Below are positions 10,042 to 19,212 of a stretch of 64,000 bases of DNA, one piece after another. Location: NCBI RefSeq assembly GCF_001263205.1, contig NZ_CP012333.1, forward strand, positions 3,162,001 through 3,226,000, written 5' to 3'. The DNA comes from Labilithrix luteola (GTDB taxonomy: Bacteria > Myxococcota_A > Polyangia > Polyangiales > Polyangiaceae). Both the position numbers and the translations under genes were made by a program. Under the pieces are notes generated by a model. It saw nothing but the letters and a program-made list of their open reading frames with translations, was not told the DNA's origin and made no database searches. Position 1 is the first letter of the stretch; each line of letters opens with the position of its first letter.

Positions 10042-10941
10042 ATGACGTCGAACCTTTCGCCGAAGACCTGGACGATCGGCTCGCTCGTGAAGTGGGCGAC
10101 CGACGACTTCCGCACGCGCGGCATCGAGAACCCGCGGCTCGATGCCGAGCTCCTCGTCGCGTTCGCGCTCCGCATCGATCGCATGCGCGTGATCCTCGAC
10201 GCCGAGCGCCCGCTCGAAGGCGCCGAGCTCGCCATGCTGCGCGATCTGGTGAAGCGGCGTCGCGCGCACGAACCCATCGCGTATCTCCGCGGCGAGCGCG
10301 AGTTCTACGGGCTCAAATTCCGTGTCGACAAGCGTGTGCTCGTTCCGCGCCCGGACACCGAGACGCTCGTCGACGTCGCGCTCGCTCGTACGTCGGGCAT
10401 CTCGCTCTCCATGCGCCAGCTCGATCTCTGCACGGGGTCGGGGTGCGTGGCGATCTCCATGGCGCACAAGCGGCCGACGGCCAAGGTCTTCGCCGTCGAC
10501 CTGAGCCCTGACGCCCTCGACGTGGCACGCGAGAACGCCTACCGACTCGGCACGTACAACGTGGCCTTCTACGAGGGCGACCTCTTCGCGCCGGTGGCGG
10601 GCCGCACGTTCGACGTCATCACCGCCAACCCGCCGTACATCCCCACGGCCGAGATCGAAACCCTCCAACCGGACGTTCGCGATTTCGAACCTCGCCTCGC
10701 GCTCGACGGAGGCGCCGACGGTCTCGACCTGGTGCGTCGCATCGTCGACGAGGCTCCTTCGTACCTCGTGCCGGGCGGCGTCCTCGCGCTCGAAATCGGG
10801 GCTGGCGAAGCGCCGGACACAGCCGCGCTCCTCGAAGCACGCGGGTACCGAGACGTTCAGACCGCACGCGATTTCGGCCGGATCGAGCGCGTCGTCAGCG
10901 GCGTCTTCGGGGGCGATCAAAGCGCCACCAAGCCGGCATAG
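10042..10941 (+). CDS. prmC: Release factor glutamine methyltransferase PrmC
   Basis: SAM-dependent N5-glutamine methyltransferase of 299 residues that modifies the GGQ glutamine of peptide release factors RF1 and RF2. The N-terminal helical release-factor-binding domain (residues 1-85) contains NPRLDAELLV. The Rossmann domain contains the SAM-binding motif DLCTGSGCVAI (residues 128-138) and the catalytic NPPY tetrad (Asn196-Tyr199). The RVLVPRPDTE segment is typical of PrmC and separates it from rRNA or tRNA NPPY methylases. It usually follows prfA, which is not seen here: the preceding gene is a phosphohexomutase 51 bp upstream. The start ATG 10042 gives the usual family length. Confidence 0.93.
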   Translation: MTSNLSPKTWTIGSLVKWATDDFRTRGIENPRLDAELLVAFALRIDRMRVILDAERPLEGAELAMLRDLVKRRRAHEPIAYLRGEREFYGLKFRVDKRVLVPRPDTETLVDVALARTSGISLSMRQLDLCTGSGCVAISMAHKRPTAKVFAVDLSPDALDVARENAYRLGTYNVAFYEGDLFAPVAGRTFDVITANPPYIPTAEIETLQPDVRDFEPRLALDGGADGLDLVRRIVDEAPSYLVPGGVLALEIGAGEAPDTAALLEARGYRDVQTARDFGRIERVVSGVFGGDQSATKPA

Positions 10942-10968
10942 GCCGTGCGATAATCCGCCGTCTTCGAC

Positions 10969-12198
10969 GTGCGAACGTTCGCTCTCGTCCTTGCTTCGTC
11001 TTTTGCGATCGCGATTGCGCTCGCTCCGGACGTTGCGCGCGCACAGTCGGTGCCCGCGCGAGGCACGGAGGATCTTCCGCGCGCACGCGTGCTCGATCGC
11101 GAAGGGGCCAAGGCGTACGCGGAAGGTCGCTACAACGACGCCGTTCGCTACTTCGAAGAAGCCTATCGACTGGGCGGACCGCCCTTCGAGCTCTGGAACC
11201 TCGCCAAGTGCTACTTGCGGCTCGATCAGCCAGAGCACGCCGCGGAGCTCCTCGAGCGGTACCTTGCGACGCCGAATCTCGCGAGCGACGACCGTGACGA
11301 AGCCACGCAACAGCTCGACACGCTCCGCAAGCGATCGAGCACGTTGACGGTCGCGTCGTCGCCGCCCGGCGCGCAGGTCAGGATCGACGGCAAGGTCGTC
11401 GACGGTATGCAGACGCCGCTGTCGATGTCGGTCGCCCCAGGCACGCACACGGTGACGGTGACGCTCGCCGGCCGCCCGCCGTACACCAAGCAGATCGACG
11501 CGCGTTACGGTCGCGCGATCATTCTCGACGCGCCGTTGTCAGCAACCGCGGCGGCAGAGGGCGGCCCGGTCAAGCCTCCCCCGGCGAACCCTTACGACTC
11601 GATCGAAGACGACGTGTTCGCGAAACGTCCCTTCGCGGTGCGCGCGATCGCCGCCGCCATGCTCCCTCGCTACGGAAGCGTCGGCGGCACGGGTCAGGCG
11701 GAAGGCCTCCTCAGCGCCACCTACCGCGTCAGCTCCGCAGGTGCGCTCTCGCTCGCCTTCGGCGGATTGCTCTCGTTCACCGGCGACAAGTGGAGCAACA
11801 CGATCGCCGCTCCGACCACCGCCAGTCCCTGCGGTGACCTCGGTAGCTCCACGAGCGCCACGGCGATCTCGGCGTTCTTGCTCGGCGACGTGGGCATCCG
11901 GCTCTTTTCGCGCGGAACCTTCCATTTCCAGGGTGGCGGAGGCGTCGCGACGTACTCCGCCGATCGCCTCGGTGGCGACCTCTTCGTGCCCACCTGCAAG
12001 GCATCGCCCGGCGCACGGCCCGCGATGTACTTGGGCACGCAATTCGATTTCGCGGTCACGCCGGCAGTCCGCGTGACGGTGCTTCCCATCGCGCTGCAAG
12101 TCCAGCCCGCGTTCGACGGTGTGCGCTCGCAGCCCATCGACACGAGCGGGATCTGGCTGCGCGCAAGTCTCGGGGTCGGGGTCGGCTTGGATCTCTGA
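10969..12198 (+). CDS. Secreted TPR and PEGA-domain protein with barrel-like C-terminus
   Basis: A 409-residue protein starting at GTG 10969, with a Sec signal peptide ending near Ala-Arg-Ala-Gln. Residues about 35-115 form TPR-like helices (EGRYNDAVRYFEEAYRL). A PEGA-type beta domain follows (about 122-180: SSPPGAQVRIDGKVV...APGTHTVTVTLAG), a module tied to surface-layer and envelope proteins in myxobacteria. The C-terminal half is glycine-rich with alternating hydrophobic residues and ends in a beta-strand pattern (GVGVGLDL), so it may be an outer-membrane barrel. The stop overlaps the start of the next gene by one base (TGATG), indicating translational coupling. It is similar in design to the gene at 58511-59482. 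No specific function can be assigned. Confidence 0.85.
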   Translation: MRTFALVLASSFAIAIALAPDVARAQSVPARGTEDLPRARVLDREGAKAYAEGRYNDAVRYFEEAYRLGGPPFELWNLAKCYLRLDQPEHAAELLERYLATPNLASDDRDEATQQLDTLRKRSSTLTVASSPPGAQVRIDGKVVDGMQTPLSMSVAPGTHTVTVTLAGRPPYTKQIDARYGRAIILDAPLSATAAAEGGPVKPPPANPYDSIEDDVFAKRPFAVRAIAAAMLPRYGSVGGTGQAEGLLSATYRVSSAGALSLAFGGLLSFTGDKWSNTIAAPTTASPCGDLGSSTSATAISAFLLGDVGIRLFSRGTFHFQGGGGVATYSADRLGGDLFVPTCKASPGARPAMYLGTQFDFAVTPAVRVTVLPIALQVQPAFDGVRSQPIDTSGIWLRASLGVGVGLDL

Positions 12199-13400
12199 TG
12201 TCTTTCGCACGCCTTCTCGCCTGCACCTTCGTGGTGCCCTTCGCCTTGTTCGTTCGTGGCGGAGCCGCTGCAAACCGCACCGAAAATACGGCGCACGCGG
12301 CGGCGACCTGGAAACGCCCGCGCCTCGAACCTGGTCCGGAAGGCTGGCGCCTCGCCGGCAACGACGCGATTCGCGGCATCACGATCGGCCCGATCGAGAA
12401 CGCCTACCACCCGGGCGTGGGCTACGGCAGCCCGGCCTATGCGCGCACGCTCGACGAGTGCGTTCGCATGGGCGCCACGTGGGTGGCCATCACGCCGTTC
12501 GGACGCGTGGGCGATCTGAAAGGGCGCGGCGTCGATCCGAGCTTCGAGACGCCGTTCCCGCAGAACCGCGAGAACGTAAAGCACGCGATCGAGATGGCCC
12601 ACGCGCGGGGGCTCCGCGTGATGCTCGTGCCTCACCTGTGGGTCGAGTCGGGCGAGTGGCGCGCGCAGATCGATCCCGGCACGGACGCCGGATGGGAGGC
12701 CTGGGCGAAGAGCTACGGCAGCTTCGTCCGAGGTTGGGCCGAGGTCGCCGAGGCGACGAAGGTCGACATGCTCTCCGCCGGCGTGGAGCTTCGCTCGTGG
12801 GTGACCACGCCGCGCGCGCCGAGCTTCGTGTCGATCCTTCGCGAGCTACGTGCAATCTACAAAGGACCGCTCACGTACTCGGGCAACTGGGACGACGTGG
12901 AGAACACGGTCATCCTCGGCGAGCTCGACGTCATCGGCATCAACGCGTTCTACCCGCTGGCCGACAAGGACGGCGCCTCGTTCGAGACGCTGCTCGAGGG
13001 CGGCAAGCGCGTTCGCGACCGGGTTCGGGCCCTCGCCGATACCTGGCAGAAGCCCGTGATGTTCACCGAGATCGGGTACACCACGCGCCCCGACCCGGCG
13101 ATTCGTCCGTGGGAATGGCCGGACGCGATGAAGAACGTGCGCGTCGACGAACGAGCTCAAGCGGAGGCCTACCGGGCCCTCATCGCGCCGCTCCTCGACG
13201 AGCCGCGTTTCATGGGCTTTTTCGTGTGGCGCCTCTACGCCGATCCCGACGACGTCTCCCAGGAAGCCGAGTGGGGCTTCTCCCCTCGAGGCAAAGAAGC
13301 CGAGCTCGTCATGCGTGACGCGTTCGAGGCGTGGTGGGCCGGCGACGCCTTCCGTAAGTACGGCTGGGCGCCGGCCGCGAAGGTGCCCGGGATCTTCTGA
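12198..13400 (+). CDS. Secreted TIM-barrel glycoside hydrolase, GH113-like
   Basis: A 400-residue protein with an N-terminal signal peptide (residues 1-25). The body reads as a (beta/alpha)8 glycosidase of the GH113/GH26 type: an early conserved stretch (IRGITIGP), a glutamate at the end of a strand (SAGVELRSW, candidate acid/base) and a later glutamate in VMFTEIGYTT (candidate nucleophile), followed by FFVWRLYADP near the barrel end. GH113 enzymes are mannanases, but family and substrate are inferred from pattern only. It overlaps the upstream PEGA gene (TGATG) and is followed 51 bp later by a polysaccharide deacetylase. The three genes probably form an envelope-glycan unit, acting on exopolysaccharide outside the inner membrane. 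Confidence 0.7.
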   Translation: MSFARLLACTFVVPFALFVRGGAAANRTENTAHAAATWKRPRLEPGPEGWRLAGNDAIRGITIGPIENAYHPGVGYGSPAYARTLDECVRMGATWVAITPFGRVGDLKGRGVDPSFETPFPQNRENVKHAIEMAHARGLRVMLVPHLWVESGEWRAQIDPGTDAGWEAWAKSYGSFVRGWAEVAEATKVDMLSAGVELRSWVTTPRAPSFVSILRELRAIYKGPLTYSGNWDDVENTVILGELDVIGINAFYPLADKDGASFETLLEGGKRVRDRVRALADTWQKPVMFTEIGYTTRPDPAIRPWEWPDAMKNVRVDERAQAEAYRALIAPLLDEPRFMGFFVWRLYADPDDVSQEAEWGFSPRGKEAELVMRDAFEAWWAGDAFRKYGWAPAAKVPGIF

Positions 13401-13451
13401 CGCCGTTTGTTGGCCTTCAGGGCGATCGATTTTCTACGATTTGTCCTGCAC

Positions 13452-14567
13452 ATGGCTCGGTTGTTCGGTGGAGCACTGTTGGCTGCGGCCGCGCTCGTGG
13501 TGGGGTCGTGGGTCGGGCTCGGTAAGCCGAGCTACGAACAAGGCAGCGCGTGGGCCGAAAAAACAGGCTCCGAAGCGCTCGCTCGCACGGGTGCAGCAAA
13601 GGCCCTGGCGGTAAAGGCCGCGCCCGTCGAGACGGCGGATGGCGGCGCGGATCTTCCTTCGTCGGTGACGGAAACGGACAGTCAGCCCGACGAACGCGTG
13701 GCTCTTCCCCACGAAACGGACCCGGCGAGCGTGCCGGCGATGGAGCCTTGGCCCTCGCTGAATCCCGAAGCCGATCTGCAGAAGGCCTGGCTCCTCGCCG
13801 AGGGCCCCGCGCGAAAGCCCAAGAGTGGGCGACGCCTCGTCACCCTCACGTTCGACGACGGCCCGTTCCTCGAAACGACGCCCGCCGTCTTGAAGCTGCT
13901 CGCGCGGTACAAGGTCCACGCGACGTTCTTCGCCGTCGGGCAATACCTCGAAGGCGAGGACAAGCGCTCGCGCGTGACGCGGAATCTCCTGAAGAGGGTC
14001 GTCGACGAAGGACACCTCGTCGGCAACCACACGCTCGATCACCAGCTCCTCACGACCATCTCGCATACGCGCGTCCTCGAGCAGATCGATCGAAGCGCCG
14101 CCGCCATCGAGCGCGCCACGGGCAAGTACCCCTACCTGTTCCGGCCGCCGTATGGCCAGCTCGACGACTTCGGCCGCAAGGCCGCGCAAGAGCGCCATCT
14201 CGACTTGATGCTGTGGAGCGTCGAGGCGCGCGACATGGTCCGCGATGATCCGCAGGAGATGTTCCGCGATCTGATGGGCCAGCTCGTCTACAAGGAGGGC
14301 GGGATCGTCCTCCTCCACGACATCCGCTTCTCGTCGGTCGCCACGCTGCGCGAGCTGCTCGCCTGGCTGAAGCTCCACAAGTACGACCCGCAGAAGCCGT
14401 CACGTCCGGGCTACGAGATCGTCGATCTCCCCACGTACCTGCGCGAGACGCAGGCCGCGCCCATGCCGTACGCGAACCGCGAAGAGCTCGACAAGGCGCG
14501 CGAGCGGGCGCACGACAAGAGTCGCCCGCCGGCGGCGCCTGAGTCGAGACGCGTCAGCCGCCGTTGA
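13452..14567 (+). CDS. Polysaccharide deacetylase, NodB-type
   Basis: A 371-residue enzyme of carbohydrate esterase family 4, which removes N- or O-acetyl groups from polysaccharides such as peptidoglycan or exopolysaccharide. One N-terminal membrane anchor or signal segment is followed by a Ser/Ala/Glu-rich stalk and the NodB domain: motif 1 TFDDGP (about residue 133), metal-binding HTLDH (about 193-197), motif 3 RPPYG, and the late VLLHD motif. The catalytic residues are intact. ATG 13452 is preferred to the TTG 45 nt upstream because it begins the hydrophobic segment. The last 14 nt overlap the convergent thioredoxin gene, so the two stops cross. Confidence 0.9.
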   Translation: MARLFGGALLAAAALVVGSWVGLGKPSYEQGSAWAEKTGSEALARTGAAKALAVKAAPVETADGGADLPSSVTETDSQPDERVALPHETDPASVPAMEPWPSLNPEADLQKAWLLAEGPARKPKSGRRLVTLTFDDGPFLETTPAVLKLLARYKVHATFFAVGQYLEGEDKRSRVTRNLLKRVVDEGHLVGNHTLDHQLLTTISHTRVLEQIDRSAAAIERATGKYPYLFRPPYGQLDDFGRKAAQERHLDLMLWSVEARDMVRDDPQEMFRDLMGQLVYKEGGIVLLHDIRFSSVATLRELLAWLKLHKYDPQKPSRPGYEIVDLPTYLRETQAAPMPYANREELDKARERAHDKSRPPAAPESRRVSRR

Positions 14568-15228
14568 TCGAGTCGCAGACGTGCGCGTCTTTGCCGACGA
14601 ACTTGCCCTGGCGGGCCTGGACGTCGCAATACGCGCCGCCGCGGATCTCGTCGACCATCTGCACGACCGCGGCGCTCGACCATTCGCGCGCACCGTCGAA
14701 GCGGGCGCGGATGACGCCGTTTTTGTCGATGATCCAGGTCTCGGGATAGAGGTTCGTGCCGAACTTCGAGGCGACGACCTGGCTGCCTTCCGGATCGATG
14801 AGGACCGAGAACGGCGGCTCCTCGCGGAGCACCGACTTGAGGGTGCCGGAGGCGTCTTGCGCGCTCTCGTCGGTCGAGATGGTGACGACCGCGACGTCGT
14901 CCATGGGCTTCAGGATGCGCGCGAGGTCGGCGATCTCGGGCATCTCCTGCATGCAGGGCCCGCACGTCTTCGTCCAGAAGTTGAGCACCACGACCTTGCC
15001 TCGATAGCTCGAGAGCGAAATGTCGTGTCCCTTCGTGTCCTTCAGCTTGAAGTCGGGCGCCAGGCGTTCGTAGCCGGCGTACTCCGGTCGCAGGAGGCAC
15101 GTGGCGCTGCAACGACGCCGCGACTCCCCTTCTTTGGCGACGGTCACGAAGCTGAAAACGCCGACGGCCGCGACCAACACGAACGCAATGTGGGCGATCG
15201 GCGCGAGGGGGCTCTTTTCCTGGCTCAC
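14554..15228 (-). CDS. Membrane-anchored TlpA/ResA-like thioredoxin
   Basis: A 224-residue redoxin-family protein. One N-terminal transmembrane helix (residues 11-29) directs the rest to the periplasm. The AhpC/TSA-Redoxin fold begins near residue 56 (LAPDFKLKDTKG) and has the active site T-C-G-P-C (Cys89, Cys92) and a cis-proline loop (LYPETWIID). Extra cysteines at 40 and 44 just after the membrane helix, and one in a C-terminal YCDV segment, are unusual. Family members reduce periplasmic disulphides, often for cytochrome c maturation; no cytochrome genes are nearby, so the target is open. It is divergent from the ABC exporter gene across 128 bp. Confidence 0.88.
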   Translation of the reverse strand: MSQEKSPLAPIAHIAFVLVAAVGVFSFVTVAKEGESRRRCSATCLLRPEYAGYERLAPDFKLKDTKGHDISLSSYRGKVVVLNFWTKTCGPCMQEMPEIADLARILKPMDDVAVVTISTDESAQDASGTLKSVLREEPPFSVLIDPEGSQVVASKFGTNLYPETWIIDKNGVIRARFDGAREWSSAAVVQMVDEIRGGAYCDVQARQGKFVGKDAHVCDSINGG

Positions 15229-15356
15229 GCCGAGAGTCTGTCACACACCGCCGCATGAAAGAAGGCCAACGAGCTCGCCTTCGATCCGTTGAGCTCCACC
15301 GGGCCTTCGCGGGATCGGTTCGCTGAGCGCCCGCTGACGCGCTAAAGGGACCGCCC

Positions 15357-17165
15357 GTGGCTCGCCAGGCACCTCAGCACTCGTCCGACGCCAGGCTGCG
15401 CGCCTCGCTTTGGCTCGTGCTCGAGCGCTATTGGCGGCAGGTTCGAGCTCGTCCTTGGATGGCGGCGCTCGCGCTGCTCTTGCCCGGCATCGGTAACGTC
15501 TTCGTCTTCTACGTGCCACCGCTCGCAATCGCGCGCCTGCTCACGATGCTCGCACACGATGCGCAGCCGAGCGTCCAGCAGCTCGCGGGCCCCGTTCTCC
15601 TCCTCTCGGCCTCGTGGCTGGGCGGCGAAGCGCTCTGGCGCCTGTCGAGCTGGCTCTTGGCGCGCGTCGAGTTCCACGCGATCAGTGCGCTCTACATCGA
15701 GGCGATGGACGAGCTCTTCGCGAAGGACGTGGGCTTCTTCCACGAGAACTTCGCCGGGTCGCTCACGAAGCGCGTTCTGGGCTACGCGCGCCGCTTCGAA
15801 GACGTCTTCGACACGAGCGCGATGTCGATCACCGGCAACGTCCTCCCGGTGACCTTCGCGTGCGTGGTGCTGTGGCGCTTCTCGCCGTGGCTCATTCTCG
15901 TGCTGCTCTCGATGCTGGCCGTCACGTTCGTGATCGTTCGCCCGCTCGTTCGCCGCCGGCACGCGCTCGTGCGGATCCGCGAAGACGCCAGCACCGCCCT
16001 CGCCGGGCACGTGGCCGACTCGATCACCAACGCGGAGACCGTCCGCGCATTCGCGCGCGAGCCCGAAGAGGCGACCATCCACGCGAAGAACGTGCGCGAC
16101 TACACCACGAAGATGCTTCGTTCGTGGGACTACCAGAACACGCGCGTCGACATCGTCACTTCGCCGCTCTACGTCGCGGCGAACACGCTCGGACTGATCG
16201 CGGCGCTCACGCTCGGGCGCGGCCACGGAATCGGCATCGAGCCCGTCTTTCTGACGTTCAGCTATTTCGCCACGGCCACCCGCGTGGTGTGGGAGTTCAA
16301 CCGGATCTACCGCGTCCTCGAGACGTCTCTCACCGACGCCGCGCAGTTCACCGAGCTGCTCCTGGAGCCGCCCGCCATCGTCGACGCCAATCCGGTCGAA
16401 CCGTTCAAGCCACAGGACACGAGCGTTCGGTTCGAGTCCGTTCGCTTTGCATACGGCACGCGAAAGCCGCTCTTCGACGGCTTCGGTCTGACGATCGGCG
16501 CGGGCGAGAAGGTCGGACTCGTCGGCCGCTCGGGCGGCGGAAAGACCACGCTCACTCGCCTGCTCCTCCGCTTCTCGGACATCCAGGGCGGCGCGATCAC
16601 CATCGGCGGTCAGAACATCGCGCGCATCGCGCAGGCATCGCTGCGCGACTTCATCGCTGTCGTCCCCCAAGAGCCGGCGATGTTCCATCGGAGCATCACC
16701 GACAACATTCGCTTCGGCCGCCCCTCCGCGAGCGACGCCGAAGTGAGGCGCGCCGCCGAGATGGCCCATGCTTCGGAGTTCATCGAGTCGATGCCGGAGG
16801 GCTACGACACGCTCGTCGGTGAGCGCGGCGTGAAGCTCTCGGGCGGCCAGCGGCAGCGCATCGCCATCGCGCGCGCGATCCTGAAGGACGCACCGATCCT
16901 CGTGCTGGACGAAGCGACGAGCGCGCTCGATTCGGAGAGCGAAAAGCACATCCAGCAGGCGCTCTGGACGCTCATGAAAGGCCGCACCGCCATCGTCATC
17001 GCCCATCGTCTCTCGACGGTGAGGCGCATGGATCGCCTCGTCGTCCTCGAGGGCGGCCACATCGCCGAGCAAGGTCGCCACGAGGAGCTCCTCGCCTCAC
17101 GCGGCCAGTATGCAGCGCTCTGGGAGCACCAATCGGGCGGCTTCCTCCAAGAGACGGTGGAGTAG
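15357..17165 (+). CDS. ABC exporter, MsbA-like half-transporter
   Basis: A 602-residue fusion of a transmembrane domain (about residues 25-320, six predicted spans) with an ATPase domain. The ATPase has Walker A GRSGGGKTT (near residue 389), the Q-loop VVPQEP, signature LSGGQRQR, Walker B ILVLDEAT followed by the D-loop SALD, and the switch His in IAHRLSTV. The intact set implies an active ATPase working as a homodimer or with an unlinked partner, as only one half-transporter gene is here. Substrates of such exporters include lipids, peptides and drugs, and cannot be assigned. The GTG at 15357 has AAAGGGA 6 nt upstream, which supports this start over any internal ATG. Confidence 0.92.
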   Translation: MARQAPQHSSDARLRASLWLVLERYWRQVRARPWMAALALLLPGIGNVFVFYVPPLAIARLLTMLAHDAQPSVQQLAGPVLLLSASWLGGEALWRLSSWLLARVEFHAISALYIEAMDELFAKDVGFFHENFAGSLTKRVLGYARRFEDVFDTSAMSITGNVLPVTFACVVLWRFSPWLILVLLSMLAVTFVIVRPLVRRRHALVRIREDASTALAGHVADSITNAETVRAFAREPEEATIHAKNVRDYTTKMLRSWDYQNTRVDIVTSPLYVAANTLGLIAALTLGRGHGIGIEPVFLTFSYFATATRVVWEFNRIYRVLETSLTDAAQFTELLLEPPAIVDANPVEPFKPQDTSVRFESVRFAYGTRKPLFDGFGLTIGAGEKVGLVGRSGGGKTTLTRLLLRFSDIQGGAITIGGQNIARIAQASLRDFIAVVPQEPAMFHRSITDNIRFGRPSASDAEVRRAAEMAHASEFIESMPEGYDTLVGERGVKLSGGQRQRIAIARAILKDAPILVLDEATSALDSESEKHIQQALWTLMKGRTAIVIAHRLSTVRRMDRLVVLEGGHIAEQGRHEELLASRGQYAALWEHQSGGFLQETVE

Positions 17166-17254
17166 CTCGGCGCGCCGTCCAGCTCAGGCGCTCGGTCGCA
17201 CTTCGCAGCTCGCCACGATGCCGGCCTGCGTTCTCGGGTAAAGTCGCGGCTCCC

Positions 17255-18934
17255 ATGAGCCACTTCATCAACGAGCGGGGCACGATCGTCACGGAGTCTC
17301 TCGACGCGGCCATCATGGGCGCGGGGGAAGGCAAGCTCGCGCGGCTCGATGGTTACCCGGCGATCAAGGTTGTCGTCCGCAAGGACTGGGACAAGTCGAA
17401 GGTCGCCGTCGTGTCCGGTGGTGGATCGGGTCACGAGCCGGCGCATGCGGGGTTCGTGGGCAAGGGCATGCTGACCGCCGCGGTCTGCGGTGAGATCTTC
17501 GCCTCGCCCAGCGTCGATGCCGTGCTCGCGGCGATCGTCGCCGTCACCGGCAAGGCCGGTTGCTTGCTCGTCGTGAAGAACTACACCGGCGATCGCCTGA
17601 ATTTCGGGCTCGCCGCGGAGAAGGCCAAGGCCCTCGGCCTCGACGTCGAGATGGTGATCGTCGGCGACGACGTCGCGATCGACGGCGCAGCGCAGCCGCG
17701 CGGCATCGCCGGAACGCTCTTCGTGCACAAAGTCGCCGGCGCCCTCGCCGAGGCCTCCGCTTCGCTCGCCGAGGTGAAGCACGCGGCCGAGCGCGTCGCG
17801 CACAGCGTGGTGTCGCTCGGGCTCTCGCTTTCGTCGGTCGAATTGCCGGGTCAGCCGATCTCCGCCGCCGAGCGCGCCAAACCTCGCATCGGTGAAGGCG
17901 AAGCGGAGCTCGGGCTCGGTATCCACGGCGAGCCGGGGCGCGAGAAGATCGCCCTCGCGCCGGCCAACGTGCTGGTCGCGAAGGTCGTCGAACGGCTCGA
18001 ACAGGCCCTCCGCGCGCCTCGGCATGGGCAGGTTGGTACCGCGGCGACCAGTGAGCTCGCCGTGCTCGTCAACAACCTCGGTGGCGTGTCGCCACTCGAG
18101 ATGAGCGTCGTCACCCATGCCGTGCTGACCAGCTCGATCGCCAAGCGGATCGGCCTGATTTTCGGCCCCGCGCCGCTCATGACGTCGCTCGACATGAAGG
18201 GCTTTTCACTGTCGCTGCTCCCGCTCGATGCATCGCTGCGCGCTGCGCTCGAAGCCCACGTCGACATTCCGGCGTGGCCGGCTGGACGCGTCCCGGGCCC
18301 CATCTCGCTGGTCCCGGTGCCGGCCGTGATCGATCGCGTGCACTTTGCACCTTCCACGGATCCGGCCCGGCGCACGGCCCTCGCGAAGATCTGCGATCGC
18401 CTCGTGGCCATCGAGGGCGACCTCAACGGCCTCGACGCCAAAGTCGGCGACGGAGACACGGGCACGACGGTGGCGACGGCCGCCCGCGCCATCCTCGCGG
18501 ACCTCGATCGGCTGCCCCTGGCGAACCCCAGCGAGCTCTGCGCGGCGCTCGCCGATCGGCTCTCGAAGGTGATGGGCGGATCGAGCGGCATCCTCCTCGC
18601 CATCTTCGCGGCCGCCATGGGAACGGCCTTCGCGGCCGGCGAGACCATGACCGTTGCCCTTCGCCGCGGCGCCGAGAGGCTCCAGGCCTACGGGGGCGCA
18701 AAGGCCGGCGACCGAACGATGCTCGACGCGCTGCTTCCGGCCATCGAGACGCTCGAAGCCGGAGGCTCGATGGCGGACGCCGCGAAGGCGGCCAAGGCGG
18801 GCGCCGAGAAAACCGCGTCGATGAAGACCGCACGGGCCGGCCGCTCGAGCTACGTGACAGGTGAGCATCTGTCGGGCGTCCCCGATCCCGGCGCCGTGGC
18901 GGTCGCCCAGGCGTTCGACGCCATCGCCCACTAG
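17255..18934 (+). CDS. dhaK: ATP-dependent dihydroxyacetone kinase (DhaK-DhaL fusion)
   Basis: A 559-residue single-chain kinase phosphorylating dihydroxyacetone (or glyceraldehyde) with ATP, feeding glycolysis. The DhaK part (about 1-330) shows SGGGSGHEPAHAGFVG and a GLGIHGEPG segment, whose His matches the residue that binds substrate covalently in DhaK. The DhaL part (about 360-559) shows the ATP/Mg loop GDGDTGTT. This is the fused Citrobacter/eukaryote architecture (about 550 residues), not the PTS-dependent three-protein system; no DhaM is present. The stop codon TAG is formed by the junction with the mobile element that starts at its last base. No glycerol dehydrogenase is adjacent. Confidence 0.93.
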   Translation: MSHFINERGTIVTESLDAAIMGAGEGKLARLDGYPAIKVVVRKDWDKSKVAVVSGGGSGHEPAHAGFVGKGMLTAAVCGEIFASPSVDAVLAAIVAVTGKAGCLLVVKNYTGDRLNFGLAAEKAKALGLDVEMVIVGDDVAIDGAAQPRGIAGTLFVHKVAGALAEASASLAEVKHAAERVAHSVVSLGLSLSSVELPGQPISAAERAKPRIGEGEAELGLGIHGEPGREKIALAPANVLVAKVVERLEQALRAPRHGQVGTAATSELAVLVNNLGGVSPLEMSVVTHAVLTSSIAKRIGLIFGPAPLMTSLDMKGFSLSLLPLDASLRAALEAHVDIPAWPAGRVPGPISLVPVPAVIDRVHFAPSTDPARRTALAKICDRLVAIEGDLNGLDAKVGDGDTGTTVATAARAILADLDRLPLANPSELCAALADRLSKVMGGSSGILLAIFAAAMGTAFAAGETMTVALRRGAERLQAYGGAKAGDRTMLDALLPAIETLEAGGSMADAAKAAKAGAEKTASMKTARAGRSSYVTGEHLSGVPDPGAVAVAQAFDAIAH

Positions 18935-19185
18935 CGGCAATGCCGTTCGGATAGGCAGACAATTCACAGGAAGGTCGGAAGACCGGAAGGTTTGACTATT
19001 GCCCCGCGTAAAGCGCCAAACTCCGCTTGCTGGGGAACTGAATTGCACCAACGCCGACCGGGTGTCGCGCGCTCTGTCCGCTCTCCGCCCCAAAAACTTC
19101 CGCCCTTCCGCCCTTCCTGTGAAAAATCTCAGGTCGGATCCATCGGAGTCAGACGGATCTCTGCTTATCCGAACGGCATTGCCAC
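18934..19185. mobile_element. MITE-like 252-bp element flanked by TA duplication
   Basis: Terminal inverted repeats match at 24 of 26 positions (18934-18959 against 19160-19185; core ggcaatgccgttcggata). A second inverted pair lies inside (about 18963-18993 and 19093-19123, core ttcacaggaagg), with 30-odd bp more on the right arm than on the left. Both ends abut TA (18932-18933 and 19186-19187), as expected for a target duplication of IS630/Tc1-mariner type transposition. There is no coding capacity, so it is non-autonomous. The element lies between the kinase stop and the next gene's GTG, 27 bp away, and may occupy that gene's promoter. Confidence 0.75.
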
Positions 19186-19212
19186 TAACCGGTTCGCGTT
19201 TACACTCGCTCC

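Noticed and set aside
8494..11448. 984-codon minus-strand frame
   Set aside because: Lies opposite the phosphohexomutase and PrmC genes, which have complete active sites; composition is that of an antisense shadow.
16430..16445. tRNA T-loop-like string (ggttcgagtcc)
   Set aside because: Inside the ABC exporter coding region with no acceptor stem or anticodon arm around it.
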